DNA of 64,000 nt, taken from the NCBI GenBank assembly GCA_014529385.2, contig CM043946.1:39439558-39503557 (forward strand), given 5' to 3'. Below the pieces are notes generated by a model. It made no database searches. It saw only the letters and a program-made list of their open reading frames with translations, and was not told the DNA's origin. Shown here piece after piece: positions 36,899-47,834 of this stretch. The translations under genes were made by a program, and so were the position numbers. Each line of letters begins with the position of its first letter. Position 1 is the stretch's first letter. This DNA comes from Adiantum capillus-veneris (Eukaryota; Streptophyta; Polypodiopsida; Polypodiales; Pteridaceae).

Positions 36899-39214
36899 TT
36901 AATCATCGTCCCCATCACCTGACCTGTTTGGAGGCTTTGGCCCACCTGCTACTTTAGCCATTATTATCTGCCAATTACACAAGAAATTCATTAGTCCCAT
37001 CCCATCCATCTAGTATCAAAATAAAATGTTTCAAGCCAAAAAAAGGAAGATCATGACCTGGTCCACTCTCAACACTGTGCAAACCGCATCAGCTGCAAGT
37101 TTCACTGCAAATAGCCTGTGCCATATCTCATTTTAGACAATGGTCATCAAATTCAGAAAGACACACTTTGACAATGACACCATAGAAGTGAGAGAAGGAT
37201 GAAGGGGGTTTTTCCAGGGTGGGATGGATTTGTTGGTGATGGGAAAAGACAGAAATGAAATGAAATTTTAATTTACGTCAGAGGAAATGTCCAATACAAA
37301 GACTATGGTTACATGTAGACAAACATGTGAACCAATAGAGCCAGCTGGTAGTATATCTCCCAAGACAATGGTCAAGTGACGTCTATGCTCCTCTTCATTC
37401 TTTGAGTAGACTATTATGTCGTCAAAGAATGTGCTGACAAACTTTTGATGTGGGGGGAAAATCCGATCCATCATCCTATTGGAAGTAGCAGGAGCATTTG
37501 TAAGACTGAACGGCATCACTAAGAACTCATACAGAAAAGAAACAAGCAACTAAGGTTAGTGGTTGCCACAGTCTCGTGACATTGTGACACTCTTTTGGGC
37601 ATGCCTTGGCACGATCAGAATGATGCGACCATCCACATCAAAGACTGAACCATCACTTTGAAGCAAAATGAGAAGCCAATCGTCCTTAAAGTTCGACTCA
37701 CAAAGACCAACCCCAAATGATTTTAAGTTTGATTTCTATTTTGATACTTTTGTTTTGAAAATATTGTTTGTAGAATTTTTCTAAATGAATTTATCTCTTT
37801 TGAACTTGTTTTGGTGTCGGCTTAAGATTGCTTGATTCTGGTTTTGATGTTGGTGATTTACTCATGGCTCGAGCTTTCCCGAGACGAGTATTGAAATGAA
37901 AAATTGTCCTTAATAATGTTTGAGTGTTTCGGGCTCGGGCTTTCCTGGGAGAGGAGTATCCATGTTAGTTGTAGACACTCTGGAATCTGAACATTACAAG
38001 TTGCGGTCTGGGGAGCGTTTCGTTGTACTCTTGGAACCTCCAAGTGACGCAGGCTATGGTTTGGGGAGCATTTGGCTGTAGCAAGCCTCTATATCTCATG
38101 GTCCATACCTTTTAAGGTTATTTACGGGGGGAGTGATGAGGGAGTTGTTGAATATTTCATGGACCGGACCTTTTTAGGTTATTTACGGGGGGAGTATCCC
38201 TCTGCAACTGTATGTTTCTATGTCATGTAACATGAAACTATTAGAAGAGGCAGTTATTGAGCAGTTGACGTTGGAGCTTTTGGGAAGCCTTGTTTTGCTT
38301 TTGGGCGCCAGGCTTTTGTGACAGTTATTTCTTGGCGTGGAGCCTTTATAAGTGAGCCCTGGGGGTGTCACTTCTGGCAAATCGGTCACAATTGCAGAGT
38401 GAACCCCTGGCAGTTGTACTGCCTAAAATCAACCTTTAAAAACAACTAATTGACTGGTTAACTTTTCATCAAGAAGCATCTGCAATAAGAGAAAGCATAT
38501 GTTGTATCCATACAACTGCCACGTCTCTACGGCCCATGATTCACTAAGCAAATGTTTCCCAATAGTTCTCTGTCAGCCCTTGTCTGGGTAACTCTAACAA
38601 GAAAGGCCCAAGGCATCTCCAATTAGCGTAGTCCATCAACCTAGATAAAGAGAAAGAGAGGCCCCTTAGCTGGTGCAGGTGTAGGTTCAGGAATCTTCAA
38701 AGAGTATCTTGGGACTCCTATTGGCAGCACAGGAGCTGTGTTACAAAGTCATAAGTCTCTTCTGGAGGCAAAGGGGATCTTTCACTGTCTACAGTAACAT
38801 GCCAATGGCATAACCTAAGCGACCTTGTGGGTTACTGATTCATCTTTGCACCATGGATTCTGATGAACCAGCCATCACAATCAGATTCACAGCAGATACT
38901 CTTCGCTCTGCTCATGTTTCCATGGCTACACTAGAGGTTTACTGGTTGGAATGCAAGGTTGTGGATACAGATTCTTAGGTAGACAATTAAAAGGCTACCT
39001 CTAGGCATTGTTAGTATACAAGTTTATCTTCTAGATTATAAATATCTCTCCTTTGGGGAGAGGTTGCTTTAGGGTTAACACGCATAGAAAAAGATAAAGC
39101 AGTAACTCAAATTCACAGGAGCAAGTCTAGTTGAGGTCACTACGACCCAAAAGTCTGCATGTGGGGGGCAGCAACAAAGAACACCAGAATAACACAAAGC
39201 TCACATGGCGAGAA

Positions 39215-39262
<48 letters not shown>

Positions 39263-40205
39263 ATACTTTGTTAAATACAAGTCCCATACAGACTGGGCTG
39301 TCATGTCCTTGCAAGTACCCTGTTCTATGTCCACACCTGCCTTTGCATTCCCAGAGGCATGTGCTGCATACAAAGAGGATATGATCTCAGTGGCATTTAG
39401 ACCTGCGTTTTCTGCAAGCATGCGGGGAACAATCTCAAAACATTCCCCAAACTTTGCAATGGCATATTGATCCAACCTGTATAAACATAGCACGTGTTCT
39501 ATTAGTACAAACATTTTCTAACTATCAAAGTACGCTCATGTGAAACCATAACCTTACCCTGTCTCTTTATATGCTAACTCTTTAAGATTTCTTGCTAGTT
39601 CTATTTCCGTGGCTCCTGCGCCTGGTACAAATCGACTGTCCCTGCACATTGCCTGTGCACTCCAGTGTTAACCATAACATTGGGCAAGCGATCTGAGGAC
39701 ATGAGCATCAACCACATAAAAGTTAAATAATGAGAAAGGATTATGTGCTTGCCTTGAAGCTATTAACCCCATCATCGATGGCCCGTTCAATATCATCCAA
39801 AACACTGTCCACACTACCCCTCACAACCACCGTTGTAAGTTTATTGCCGCCCTCCTCATTCTTCACCACAGTGACCTACAAATTTTCAATGTAAGAGAAT
39901 GAAACTTATAAAGACAAGCACCAAATTATTAAATGTTGTGATTCATCTACAAACTAATTGACCAGAACTATCAAGCACTTACTCTGGAACCACCGATTTC
40001 TTCTACTGATACTGAGTCAGCATACCCTAATTCATCAGCACTTGGCCTACCCAGCTTGACCTGCAAAGCACCTCCTATGAGGAGCATGTACATAAAACTG
40101 AAGACGAACTTAACTAATTTAATCAAACCCACCAGAGACACAGCACCAGTTGTCCTACAGAACCTTCTCAGCTCAAACTTTGAGCTTATCTTCAAAACCA
40201 TGAGC
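36899..40205 (-). CDS. CCT8: CCT8, chaperonin TRiC/CCT subunit theta, last seven exons
   Basis: Exons on the minus strand: 40133-40205, 39983-40060, 39753-39875, 39558-39652, 39267-39476, 37058-37115, 36899-36967 (TAA at 36899-36901). Together they encode 234 residues, the C-terminal 40-45% of a protein normally near 550 residues. Hallmarks in order: [123 protein letters not shown], and the acidic end [12 protein letters not shown]8 is one of eight subunits of the cytosolic double-ring ATPase that folds actin, tubulin and other proteins; this part covers the end of the apical domain and the intermediate and equatorial domains. All junction phases fit and no stop or frameshift occurs, so the gene looks functional. 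The 39653-39752 intron is GC-AG. The 37116-39266 intron is 2151 bp and holds retroelement debris. Earlier exons were not found to the window end. Confidence 0.95.
37268..38450 (-). pseudogene. Gypsy RT fragment and LTR-like debris in a CCT8 intron
   Basis: Minus-strand 37340-37549 encodes the RT segment [23 protein letters not shown] and the catalytic palm [20 protein letters not shown] (F-D-D). It lacks everything before and after. To the right (38100-38190) two copies of a TTATTTACGGGGGGAG segment look like polypurine tracts, and GCCTTTATAAGTGAGCCC near 38343 looks like an LTR promoter on the plus strand. These may be parts of more than one element. All lie within the 2151-bp intron. Confidence 0.75.
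38451..39216. other. rest of the large CCT8 intron
   Basis: Intronic sequence with no recognisable element or exon. Confidence 0.5.
39217..39261. repeat. (GA)n microsatellite next to a CCT8 splice donor
   Basis: About 22 GA units; on the transcribed strand a CT run. It begins within six bases of the donor GTATGC of the intron starting at 39266, so the pre-mRNA has a long pyrimidine tract immediately after the 5' splice site. Confidence 0.97.
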
Positions 40206-40564
40206 CTGGAAAAACGGTGAAAATAATGCAATGAGATGTTGGCGTCATATAATTAGCACAACAAACACGCTTGTGTAACCATTTAAGACCAGAGGTTCCT
40301 AAGCCTGCCCTCACACATATACTTCACTAATTTTCCAAACGACAAAAAATACAAGGCAGCCTGTAGCATGTCAAAAATATTGAGAATTTTCAGCTTAATT
40401 TGGCACAATGTGATATACGCTTAGTTAGTCCGTCTCAAGGTATACGCTTAGTTAGTCCGTCTCAAGGCCCAAAATAACAAATATTTCTCGATACATGTAT
40501 GCGTGTCTCAATGTAAGCATGTGTGAATGAGTGGTGTTAGCATTGTGTGTGTGTGTGTGTGTGA
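40206..40564. other. CCT8 intron sequence upstream of the first exon seen
   Basis: An intron acceptor (TTTTTCCAG) abuts the exon at 40205. The region holds a 27-bp tandem duplication (40414-40467) and a GT run (40543-40562) at the edge of LINE-1. Confidence 0.5.
40414..40467. repeat. perfect 27-bp tandem duplication
   Basis: The unit beginning TATACGCTTAGTTAGTCCG occurs at 40414-40440 and again at 40441-40467 with no mismatch. Confidence 0.97.
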
Positions 40565-41471
40565 ACAAGAGAGAGATTTTATTATCGTCCTCGGAGGTCA
40601 AATATAACCTACGGGACCAAAGTTACATGTGATGTAGTATGTATGTGGCTGATGAGTGATTCTCGATGCTCCAAAATTGTGGTGATGAGAGTTGCGATGG
40701 AGAGCCCACATTGTGGCTGGGAGAGGAAAGTGTGTAGGTCTAAGTCATGGCTAAAAATGTGAGGGAAGCAAGTTCGGATGTGACCAAAAGTTGAGCACTC
40801 TAGTAGTGTGTGGTACTCAGACTCTCGATGAGCACAACCAATTTGACTCTTCTCCATTGCCCCAACACCCTGTCTCGCATCGAAGGGAGTGGGAGCTAAG
40901 CCGAATGGCTGCGATAGTGTGTATCACTGACAAGGGGATAGGCTCAAGCATGTAATAGTGAGTACAGTTTCCTCTTTAAGTGAAGAACATGGTTTTGTAG
41001 TTTTGGGTTGTATAATGTATGAAACATGACACACCGAATTCCTCCCAAGCCGTAATACATTGGCCTTGTGGAAAAGCTTCATTCACTTGGGAGTCTATTG
41101 AGGCATCATGTAGCAAGTGTAATGCATCCCATCTCCCACACCACTTCTTTATCTCTTGTATCCATCACGTGCTCAAGATCTTGCTTTTATGCGTCTTTTG
41201 AACTTTCTTGCTTGCTTCTCATACAATTGTAGGAAGTCGATGTGAGGGGTTTTGACGTATCTTTATCACGTACTCCACAACCCTTTCCATGCCCATAACC
41301 TCAATTAGAAGAGATCCCGACTCAAGAAGTAGGAGCATAGATGGTGTTTGTGTCTTAACTTGGAGAAAGTTTGTAAGAAATCGCTTTTGGACATTCTCGA
41401 ACTCTTGTTACTCTTTCCAAGTAAACTTTGAGATACTCCCACCCCACTTCAACTCCATAAAGAACAACCGG
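40565..41471 (-). pseudogene. LINE-1 3' part (RT C-terminus and zinc-finger-like tail)
   Basis: On the minus strand the sequence continues the RT of 48804-49255 after removal of gypsy-4. Near 41440-41471 it reads VVLYGVEV, the usual LLYGVEVWG of plant LINEs. Towards the 3' end is a C-terminal region resembling the LINE zf-RVT domain (GCAHRESEYHTLLECSTFGHIR). Many stops are present. The 3' end is near 40565 beside a GT/CA run, with no clean poly(A). Confidence 0.8.
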
Positions 41472-42583
41472 TGTCACGTGACACATCCAACCCTATGTGT
41501 CCGTGGACAAGCTACTTCATAACAAGGGTTCCGTCAATCCAGTCAGTCTAGATTAGAAGTGTTTTGGCACTTTTGTGAGTCTGTTCGCAGACCGAGCATG
41601 CCCAAGCACTTAGTGTAGATACATATCCTCTGGTTGCACACAACATGATCATAAGCATTCCCATCAAAATCCATCAGAATCCTTCAGGGGAATTTTCCAG
41701 TGTATTTCACCTTTTTTTTTTGACAATTTTCACTTATTATTTTAAGTGACTTTTGTTGGGAACGGAGTAGGGCAAATTGGGTAAGATAATATATAAGCAA
41801 ACCAAGGCTAGCACTATTTGGCAGAAAAGGAAGGAGAACACAGGCCACAGGCAACAGGTTCCCCCCCCTCTCTCTCAAGCAGGACATCATCCCCTTGGTG
41901 GCGATCTCCTCCAGCAACCCCCAGCGCCACAACCTCCCCTTTGCTAGCGTTTTTCATCCAGATTGCATCGCAAGACAACCTCAGCCCTCGCGTTTTCCAG
42001 AAGCACCAAATCGCCCTCTTGCATAGCGTTTTCAGCCTCGCCAAGCATCAGCAGATTTCAGCCTTTGACAGCCTAAAAACCAGCAATATTCAGCCAGCAG
42101 AGACCAGCCCACATCAGCGTTTTTGGTTCCAAAAACTTTCAGCCATTAGCCTTTTTGGGACAGCAGTAGAACGGCATCAGATTTCAGCCAGTAGCGTTTT
42201 TGGACAGCAGGACAAAAGCAGCCAATTTCAGCCCTTAGATCGGTCTCGTCATCCCCCTCATCGACATCGACCTAGCCTAGACTTGCCTCAGACACATGCA
42301 TCCACTTTGTACCAGTTTGTGCAATCAATCATAGACCATTCTCGCCGACGAGAGTGGGGCCTTCGGAGGAGGGTTTTACGTCTCTGGTGACGTATTCTCT
42401 TCTCTCTCTATCTCTCAGTCTCATACACTTTCACGCACAATGTCCATTCACTTTGTTCGTATCCATTGCACTCTTTCATTGAGAACGGAAGGTTCTCCCA
42501 TCCATAAGAACAAAAGGAACCTTAAGCACATTACGAAGCACTCATCTTGAGAAAGAGCAACATTCATTCCATTGCACCTTACA
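41472..42583 (+). repeat. gypsy-4 5' LTR
   Basis: 1112 bp, TG to CA. A likely promoter AATATATAAGC lies at about 41787-41797. This copy keeps a segment of about 145 bp (roughly 41712-41865, including that box) that the 3' LTR lacks. An LTR-internal open frame (41818-42390) is shared in shorter form with the other LTR and is not regarded as a gene. Confidence 0.93.
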
Positions 42584-42584
42584 T

Positions 42585-42596
42585 TGGTATCAGAGC
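42585..42596 (+). other. gypsy-4 primer-binding site (initiator tRNA-Met)
   Basis: TGGTATCAGAGC, one base after the 5' LTR. Confidence 0.95.
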
Positions 42597-43412
42597 TTTG
42601 GAAGTGTTCTGTATCACTCAAGGAAAGAACCACAAGATACACAAGAATCACAAGAATTTTTTTTGCTTGTTGCGGTCGCACGAACCCAAGTTCGCTTGAA
42701 CATGTCGATTCCTAATCGTGTTTTGAAGAGTGACAGGAATCCAGGAAAGAAGGGCTTGTCCAGCCTCCCCTTGTGCCTCTTCACTCATTGAGAGCGGACC
42801 GTGCACTTAGCGGCCGTCCAATCGACGTGAGGTGGGAAAAAGCAACCTTGGTGTGAGCGCAAGGCCGCCAAGGGGTGCGCCCGCGGAAAAGAGCAGAACT
42901 CGGGTGAAGAGAAGATCCTTCTTTAACACAGATTGCAAGCAAAAGAAGACCCTTAAGAACCCAAGAACCCAAGACCCGCACGAACCCAAGTTCCTCGTGA
43001 ACTTAAGAACCAAAGATCATAGTGTATGGTCATCACCCGAAGCAAAATGGATACTTCGCATACAGGTGGTGAGCATGGGAGTGGCGAAGAAGAGTTTTCT
43101 CACTAGGAGGTTTTCCCGACCCTCCCCCTTCCCCATCTACGCCACGAGTTGTACCAAATCCTATGGAGATGATGGTCAGGTCGATGATGGAGATGATGGC
43201 ACAATGATTCTGAATGATGGGATTTTAAATTCAAACACACATATGATTTCCCAGGATACATTTGGTCGGGTATCCATCATATACTGAGAAAACTTAATAC
43301 TGGTATGGTTATAATGGTTTGTGTAATAATTATATGGTGATTGATTCAGGCTTCTTGGATTCCATCTGTTACTTGTTTGGGATATAGTACAACAAGAACA
43401 ACTCGCGTTGCG
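42597..43412 (+). other. gypsy-4 leader
   Basis: About 0.8 kb between the primer-binding site and gag. It holds short frames without known motifs. Confidence 0.6.
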
Positions 43413-44112
43413 ATGGCACAACTAGAAAGAAAAGCAAAACGACGGGACGCCTTGGAGCGTGAGTGTGAGCGTGAGCGCGATCAAGCGCGCTTAGCGGCTG
43501 AAGAACGACAGGCCGAGCGTGCGGTACAAAGTGAACAACACATGCAAGAGTTGGTACGACATGTTCTCGCTTCGAAGTCCGAGCCAACCAAAGATGTTGG
43601 TAGTTCCTCAAGTGGCGCAAGCCGCGATTCGGACTCCAACAACCCAATCACAGAGAAGTTGACTTTCAATAAGTATGATGGTAAGATGGATGCTACGGTT
43701 ATTCATTCTTGGTTGCATCAATTTAATGCTTATTTTGCGACAACTAAGAAGACAAGAAATAGCCATGTACCTTGCCGGTGATGCTATCAACCGGTACCAC
43801 GCATGGCAAGAGGCACAGTTAGCCGCACACCTATTCGCGTCCCTTTCCTTCAATTGGGCCGACTTCCAAGACAAGCTCAAGACGCAGTTTATGCCTCCTC
43901 AGTACCTAGCACGATTGAAAGAAGATTGGCACAATCTCAAGCAACATGGTATGCCAATCATGTCTTTTTCTAACCGTGTTTTGCAGCTCGGCACTCACGC
44001 AAATCGGATGATGAGCGCAAAGAGGCTTTCCTGTTTGGGTTAGACGAATACATCAAGTTTGATGTAGACGTCTTTGACCCCACGGATCTCAACAAGGCGG
44101 TAGCGATTGCTC
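43413..44112 (+). pseudogene. gypsy-4 gag
   Basis: The likely start is the ATG at 43413 (MAQLERKAKRRDALERE). A charged coiled-coil of about 65 residues comes first, then the gag core KLTFNKYDGKMDATVIHSWL and, after a frameshift near 43750, YLAGDAINRYHAWQEAQL, FNWADFQDKLKTQFMPPQY and LKEDWHNLKQHGM. A second frameshift near 44030 leads to KFDVDVFDPTDLNKAVAIAL. The domain order is normal for Gypsy gag; the breaks make it a pseudogene. Confidence 0.88.
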
Positions 44113-44822
44113 TCTCCCAAGAGATGAAGCACAACAAAGGAAAGCCTAAGAAGAACAAGACTTCTCAAGGAACATCTCAGAATTCTCAAAACACGCGGAA
44201 TGGTAAGAACGGTAAGAATGGTAACTCTTCTAGCCCTTCTTCCTCTAATTCCTCGGAAAAGAACTCTAACAATGAATCTAAGGGTAAAGCTAAAGCATCT
44301 ACAAAACCTAAGCTAACCCCGGATGAAAAAGCTGCACAAGGAATTATAGGAGGATATATCACCGTTGAAGAACAAGTGATTTATGCTAAGGAAGGTAGAA
44401 GTTATCAATGTCACGTCAAGGGTCACATTAAGAAGGCTTGTCCTAAGATAGCCCCACCTAAAGAACCAAAGGCACCCACAACAACCACAAGCACTTTAAT
44501 GAACCAAGCTGAATCTTCTCATGTCTCTGACACACACATTGATAAGTCTCTCATGAAGTGTTATGGTCACGTAAAGGGTCAGCCTTTTATCATATTGTTT
44601 GATCCAAGCAATATGCATGATGTGATTAGTGCCTCTCTTGTTGAGAGAGCCCGCCTAGAGGTTAGTCAGAAATCTCCTCTCGAGGTTTCTGGCTTCGCTC
44701 CTGGTATGGACTCTCTCATCACGAAAGAGTGCCTTGATGTGATGTTTACCGTTCAACAAGCTGCTTTCCGTTGGAATTTCTTGTGTCTCCTCTCTCAAGA
44801 TGTGATTTGCTTTAGGGCATAA
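44113..44822 (+). pseudogene. gypsy-4 zinc knuckle and protease
   Basis: A lysine/serine-rich linker leads to SYQCHVKGHIKKAC, a zinc knuckle with its first cysteine changed to serine. The aspartic protease follows: GQPFIILFDPSNMHDVISASL, where the catalytic DSG is now DPS, then SPLEVSGFAPGM and TKECLDVMF. Both changes should abolish activity. A frameshift at about 44812 separates this from RT. Confidence 0.88.
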
Positions 44823-46444
44823 GATGGTTTCGTGAGCATAACTCTCTCATTGATTGGGAGGCTAACACTCTCACATTAAATGCCAAAACTGACTCCCCCC
44901 TCATCATTCATGCTGAGGAGGGCTTGCATTCTTTGCCTCTCATCTCTCATGTGCAGGTAAAGCGTGAATTACGACAAGGAGCACAAGCGGTATTCATCTA
45001 TGCTGCTCTAGTTTCCCAAAGCATTCAGGCTCCAGCTAAGTATTCAGATTTGTTTAAACATCTCTTTTTACAGGATGATCTTCCACCTCGTCTCCTGTCC
45101 GAGCAGCCGGAGGACCATCGCATCGAGCTTATGGAGGGAACACAACCTGTCAGTAAGGCTCCCTACCATTTAAACAAGACACAGGAGGAAGAGTTAGAGC
45201 GACAACTCACGGAGTTGGTGGCTAGAGGATTCATACGTCCTAGTATAAGTCCTTTTGCTGCTCCTATTTTGTTTGTTCGCAAAAAGGACGGTTCGACTCG
45301 TTTGTGTGTTGATTGCAGGGCATTAAACAAGATGACCGTCAAAAACAAGTTTCCGATGCCTCGCATTGAGTATATCCTAGATAGGCTCAATGGGGCAAAG
45401 GTTTTCAGCAAGGTCGATCTCAAGAGTGGATACCATCAGGTACGGGTATTCAAAAGCGACATCTTCAAGACCGCTTTTCGCACCGAGCGAGGGCAATGGG
45501 AGTATATTATTATGCCTTTTGGATTGACAGGTGCCATGGATACATTTAATCGTCTCATGGTAGGTCGTTTCGACGATATGGTCGGTGTATGTGTGTTCAT
45601 CTTTTTGGATGATATTCTCATTTTTTCTGCATCGTGGGAACAACATGAAAGGGATGTCGAAAGAGTACTAACCCGTTTGGATGAGTGTCAGTTGTACATT
45701 GCAGCTAAGAAGTCTGAATTTTTTCTTACTGAAGTCACTTATCTGAGTTATATCATTTCTGCAGAAGGCGTCAAGCTAGATCCCACGAAGGTGAAACAGG
45801 TTCGTAATTGGGATTTGCCTAAAACTGCATATGATGTGCGTTCTTTTCTTGGTTTATGTCGAGCATATAGTTCGCACATAGAGAATTTTGCACGCATTGC
45901 TGCACCTATGACTGATGTTTTGAAAGGGGTAAAGACTCGCCATCAGCGCGTAGACTTGCCCGAAGCAGCCATTGAGGCTTTCGCAACTCTCAAGGTTGCA
46001 GTGACAGAAGCACCGTGTCTTATCCTTGCCTCTTGGGATGATACCTTTGAGGTATGGACGGATGCGAGCAATGTCGCCATAGGCGCTGTGCTTCAGCAGC
46101 ATGGTCGTCCAGTAGCTTTCGTTAGCCGGAAGCTCAATAGTGCGGAAAATAATTATTCAGTTTATGATAAAGAACTTTTGTCTGTCATTCACTCTCTTGA
46201 GCATTGGAAGCATTTTCTTTATGGTAAAGAGTTTACAGTTCGCACAGATCATCAAGCCCTCAAGTTGCTCCAGTCTATGCCTAGTGCACATTGGAGTGAT
46301 CGCCAGGCACGGTGGTCACAATTTTTTGAGCAATTTGAAGGTTTGATTGAGTATGTGCTTGGAAAAGCTAACCTTGTTACAAATGTGTTGAGTCGCAAAG
46401 AACAAATTTTGGCTCTTGAGTCAAGATCCACATTTTCTATTTAG
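44813..46444 (+). pseudogene. gypsy-4 reverse transcriptase and RNase H
   Basis: A long open stretch (506 codons from the internal Met at 44924). RT motifs in order: DLPPRLLSEQPEDHRIEL, PYHLNKTQEEELERQL, PFAAPILFVRKKDGSTRLCVD, FSKVDLKSGYHQVRV (first catalytic Asp), EYIIMPFGLTGAMDTFNRLM and FIFLDDILIFS (Asp pair). RNase H follows with EVWTDASNVAIGAVLQQ, FVSRKLNSAENNYSVYDKELLS and FTVRTDHQALKLL. It ends with a TAG at 46442-46444 before the integrase. This is the best-preserved part of gypsy-4, with catalytic residues intact. Confidence 0.93.
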
Positions 46445-47300
46445 GGTGAGTCTTTCGACAGCATGAAGCATCAATATGCGGATTCCGAGTTTGGTAAGCA
46501 TTGGTTGCAGGCTCTTGCTTCCCAAGGGCCAAGCAACTATCTCATTCGTGATAGTTTGTTGTATTTCGTCAACGTTTATGTGTGTTGCCCTCTCTCAGGC
46601 CAACCATATTGCATGATGCACATGATTCTCTCACGGGTGGGCACAAGGGAATGAACACCACTTTGGAAAAAATAGAAAGATTCTTTTATTGGCCTAAAAT
46701 GCGAAAGGATGTGTTTCGTTATGTCACTCAGTGCACCATATGTCAAAAGGTAAAAGCTCCTTAGTGTAAGCAGCAAGGCCTCTTGCTTCCGTTGCCTATT
46801 CCCGATAAACCTTTTCAAGATATTTCCATGGATTTTGTGACTAACCTTCCACCAAGTTTACATTCAAGGAACACTCAATGTTTGACAATTGTCGATCGTT
46901 TCAGCAAGTTTTGCATGTTGATTCCTTGAAAAGCCATAGTCACGGCACAAGATGTAGCACGGTTGTTCATTAAGCATTGGTACCCCCTCTGTGGTTTGCC
47001 AAAATCAATTGTTTCAGATAGGGATGTTAAGTTCACGTCCAATTTTTGGGACGCACTCTTTGAAAATTTTGGCACTAAGTTGAATTTTTCATCGGCTTTT
47101 CATCCACACTCAGATGGTCAAACAAAGATTTACAATCAATTGGCTTTTGATGTTTTGAAGTCATATGTGCATGATCAACAGTCTCAGTGGAAGCTCTATC
47201 TCCCATTGGTCCAGGCTATTTTGAATGACTCTTTTTCATACCTGATGCCAATGTTGAAAGTCAATCATTGGATTAGATTTCTGAGAGTGTAAAGCTTCGG
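46445..47300 (+). pseudogene. gypsy-4 integrase
   Basis: The N-terminal HHCC zinc domain reads HDSLTGGHKGMNTTLEKI, YWPKMRKDVFRYV and CTICQKVK. The catalytic core has [20 protein letters not shown] and SDRDVKFTSNFWDALF, then FHPHSDGQTKIYNQ, where the catalytic glutamate of GQTE is lysine. A TAG after KAP (46762-46764) and a TGA near 46927 break the frame. The protein could not catalyse strand transfer. Confidence 0.9.
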
Positions 47301-47823
47301 CTAAGCAAGGCTTAGGAATCTTATTCACGACAGGCTAACAAGCATCGTCAGGATGTTTCGATCCAGGAAGGAGATTGGGTGTATTTAAGAATCATGAAGC
47401 AACGTCTTAAGCAAGTTGGAAAGAAGTGTCCAAAGTTGTCTTTTCGTATGTATGGTCCGTTTCCAGTCATTAAAAAGATCAATGAGGTTTCAACGAAATT
47501 ACAGTTGCCTAACTCATGGTCAATGCACAACGGTTTCCAGGTTTCTTGGTTGAAAGTGTTTCAGGGAACACCTCTAAAGGACATTTTCGAAAGAAGAAGA
47601 ACCGGAGCTCATCGATGAAGCTAAAGTCATGGAGCCGGAGCAAGTGTTGTTGCATCGGTTTCGACATGGTTCGAAGAAGCAAGTGAGACAATACTTTTTG
47701 AAGTTCAAAGATCGAGGGACCCACCAAGCGGTGTGGGTCGACGAAGAGTTTTTCAAAGACTATCCAGAGTTGTTGGTAGACTACAAGGAAGCCATGCAGC
47801 TCGGTACCAATACCTCACTTTAA
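47301..47823 (+). pseudogene. gypsy-4 integrase C-terminus and chromodomain-like tail
   Basis: GDWVYLRI, KQRLKQVGKKCPKLSFRMYGPF and NGFQVSWLKVFQG form the integrase C-terminal SH3-like region. After a frame change the tail reads VLLHRFRHGSKKQVRQYFLK and AVWVDEEFFKDYPELLVDY, the layout of chromodomains in plant chromoviruses, which bind modified histones and guide insertion. The frame ends at TAA about a dozen bases before the LTR. Confidence 0.82.
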
Positions 47824-47834
47824 AAAGGAGGAGA
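47822..47834 (+). other. gypsy-4 polypurine tract
   Basis: AAAAAGGAGGAGA directly before the 3' LTR. Confidence 0.9.

Noticed and set aside
40414-40467. CRISPR-like direct repeat
   Set aside because: Two abutting 27-bp units without spacers in a plant nuclear context.
41818-42390. 190-codon plus frame, with a 144-codon relative at 48049-48483
   Set aside because: It lies in both gypsy-4 LTRs; the low-complexity Ser/Gln/Phe-rich product has no domain, and the copies reflect LTR identity.
42832-43287. 151-codon plus frame in the gypsy-4 leader
   Set aside because: No motif, and it precedes the recognisable gag start at 43413.
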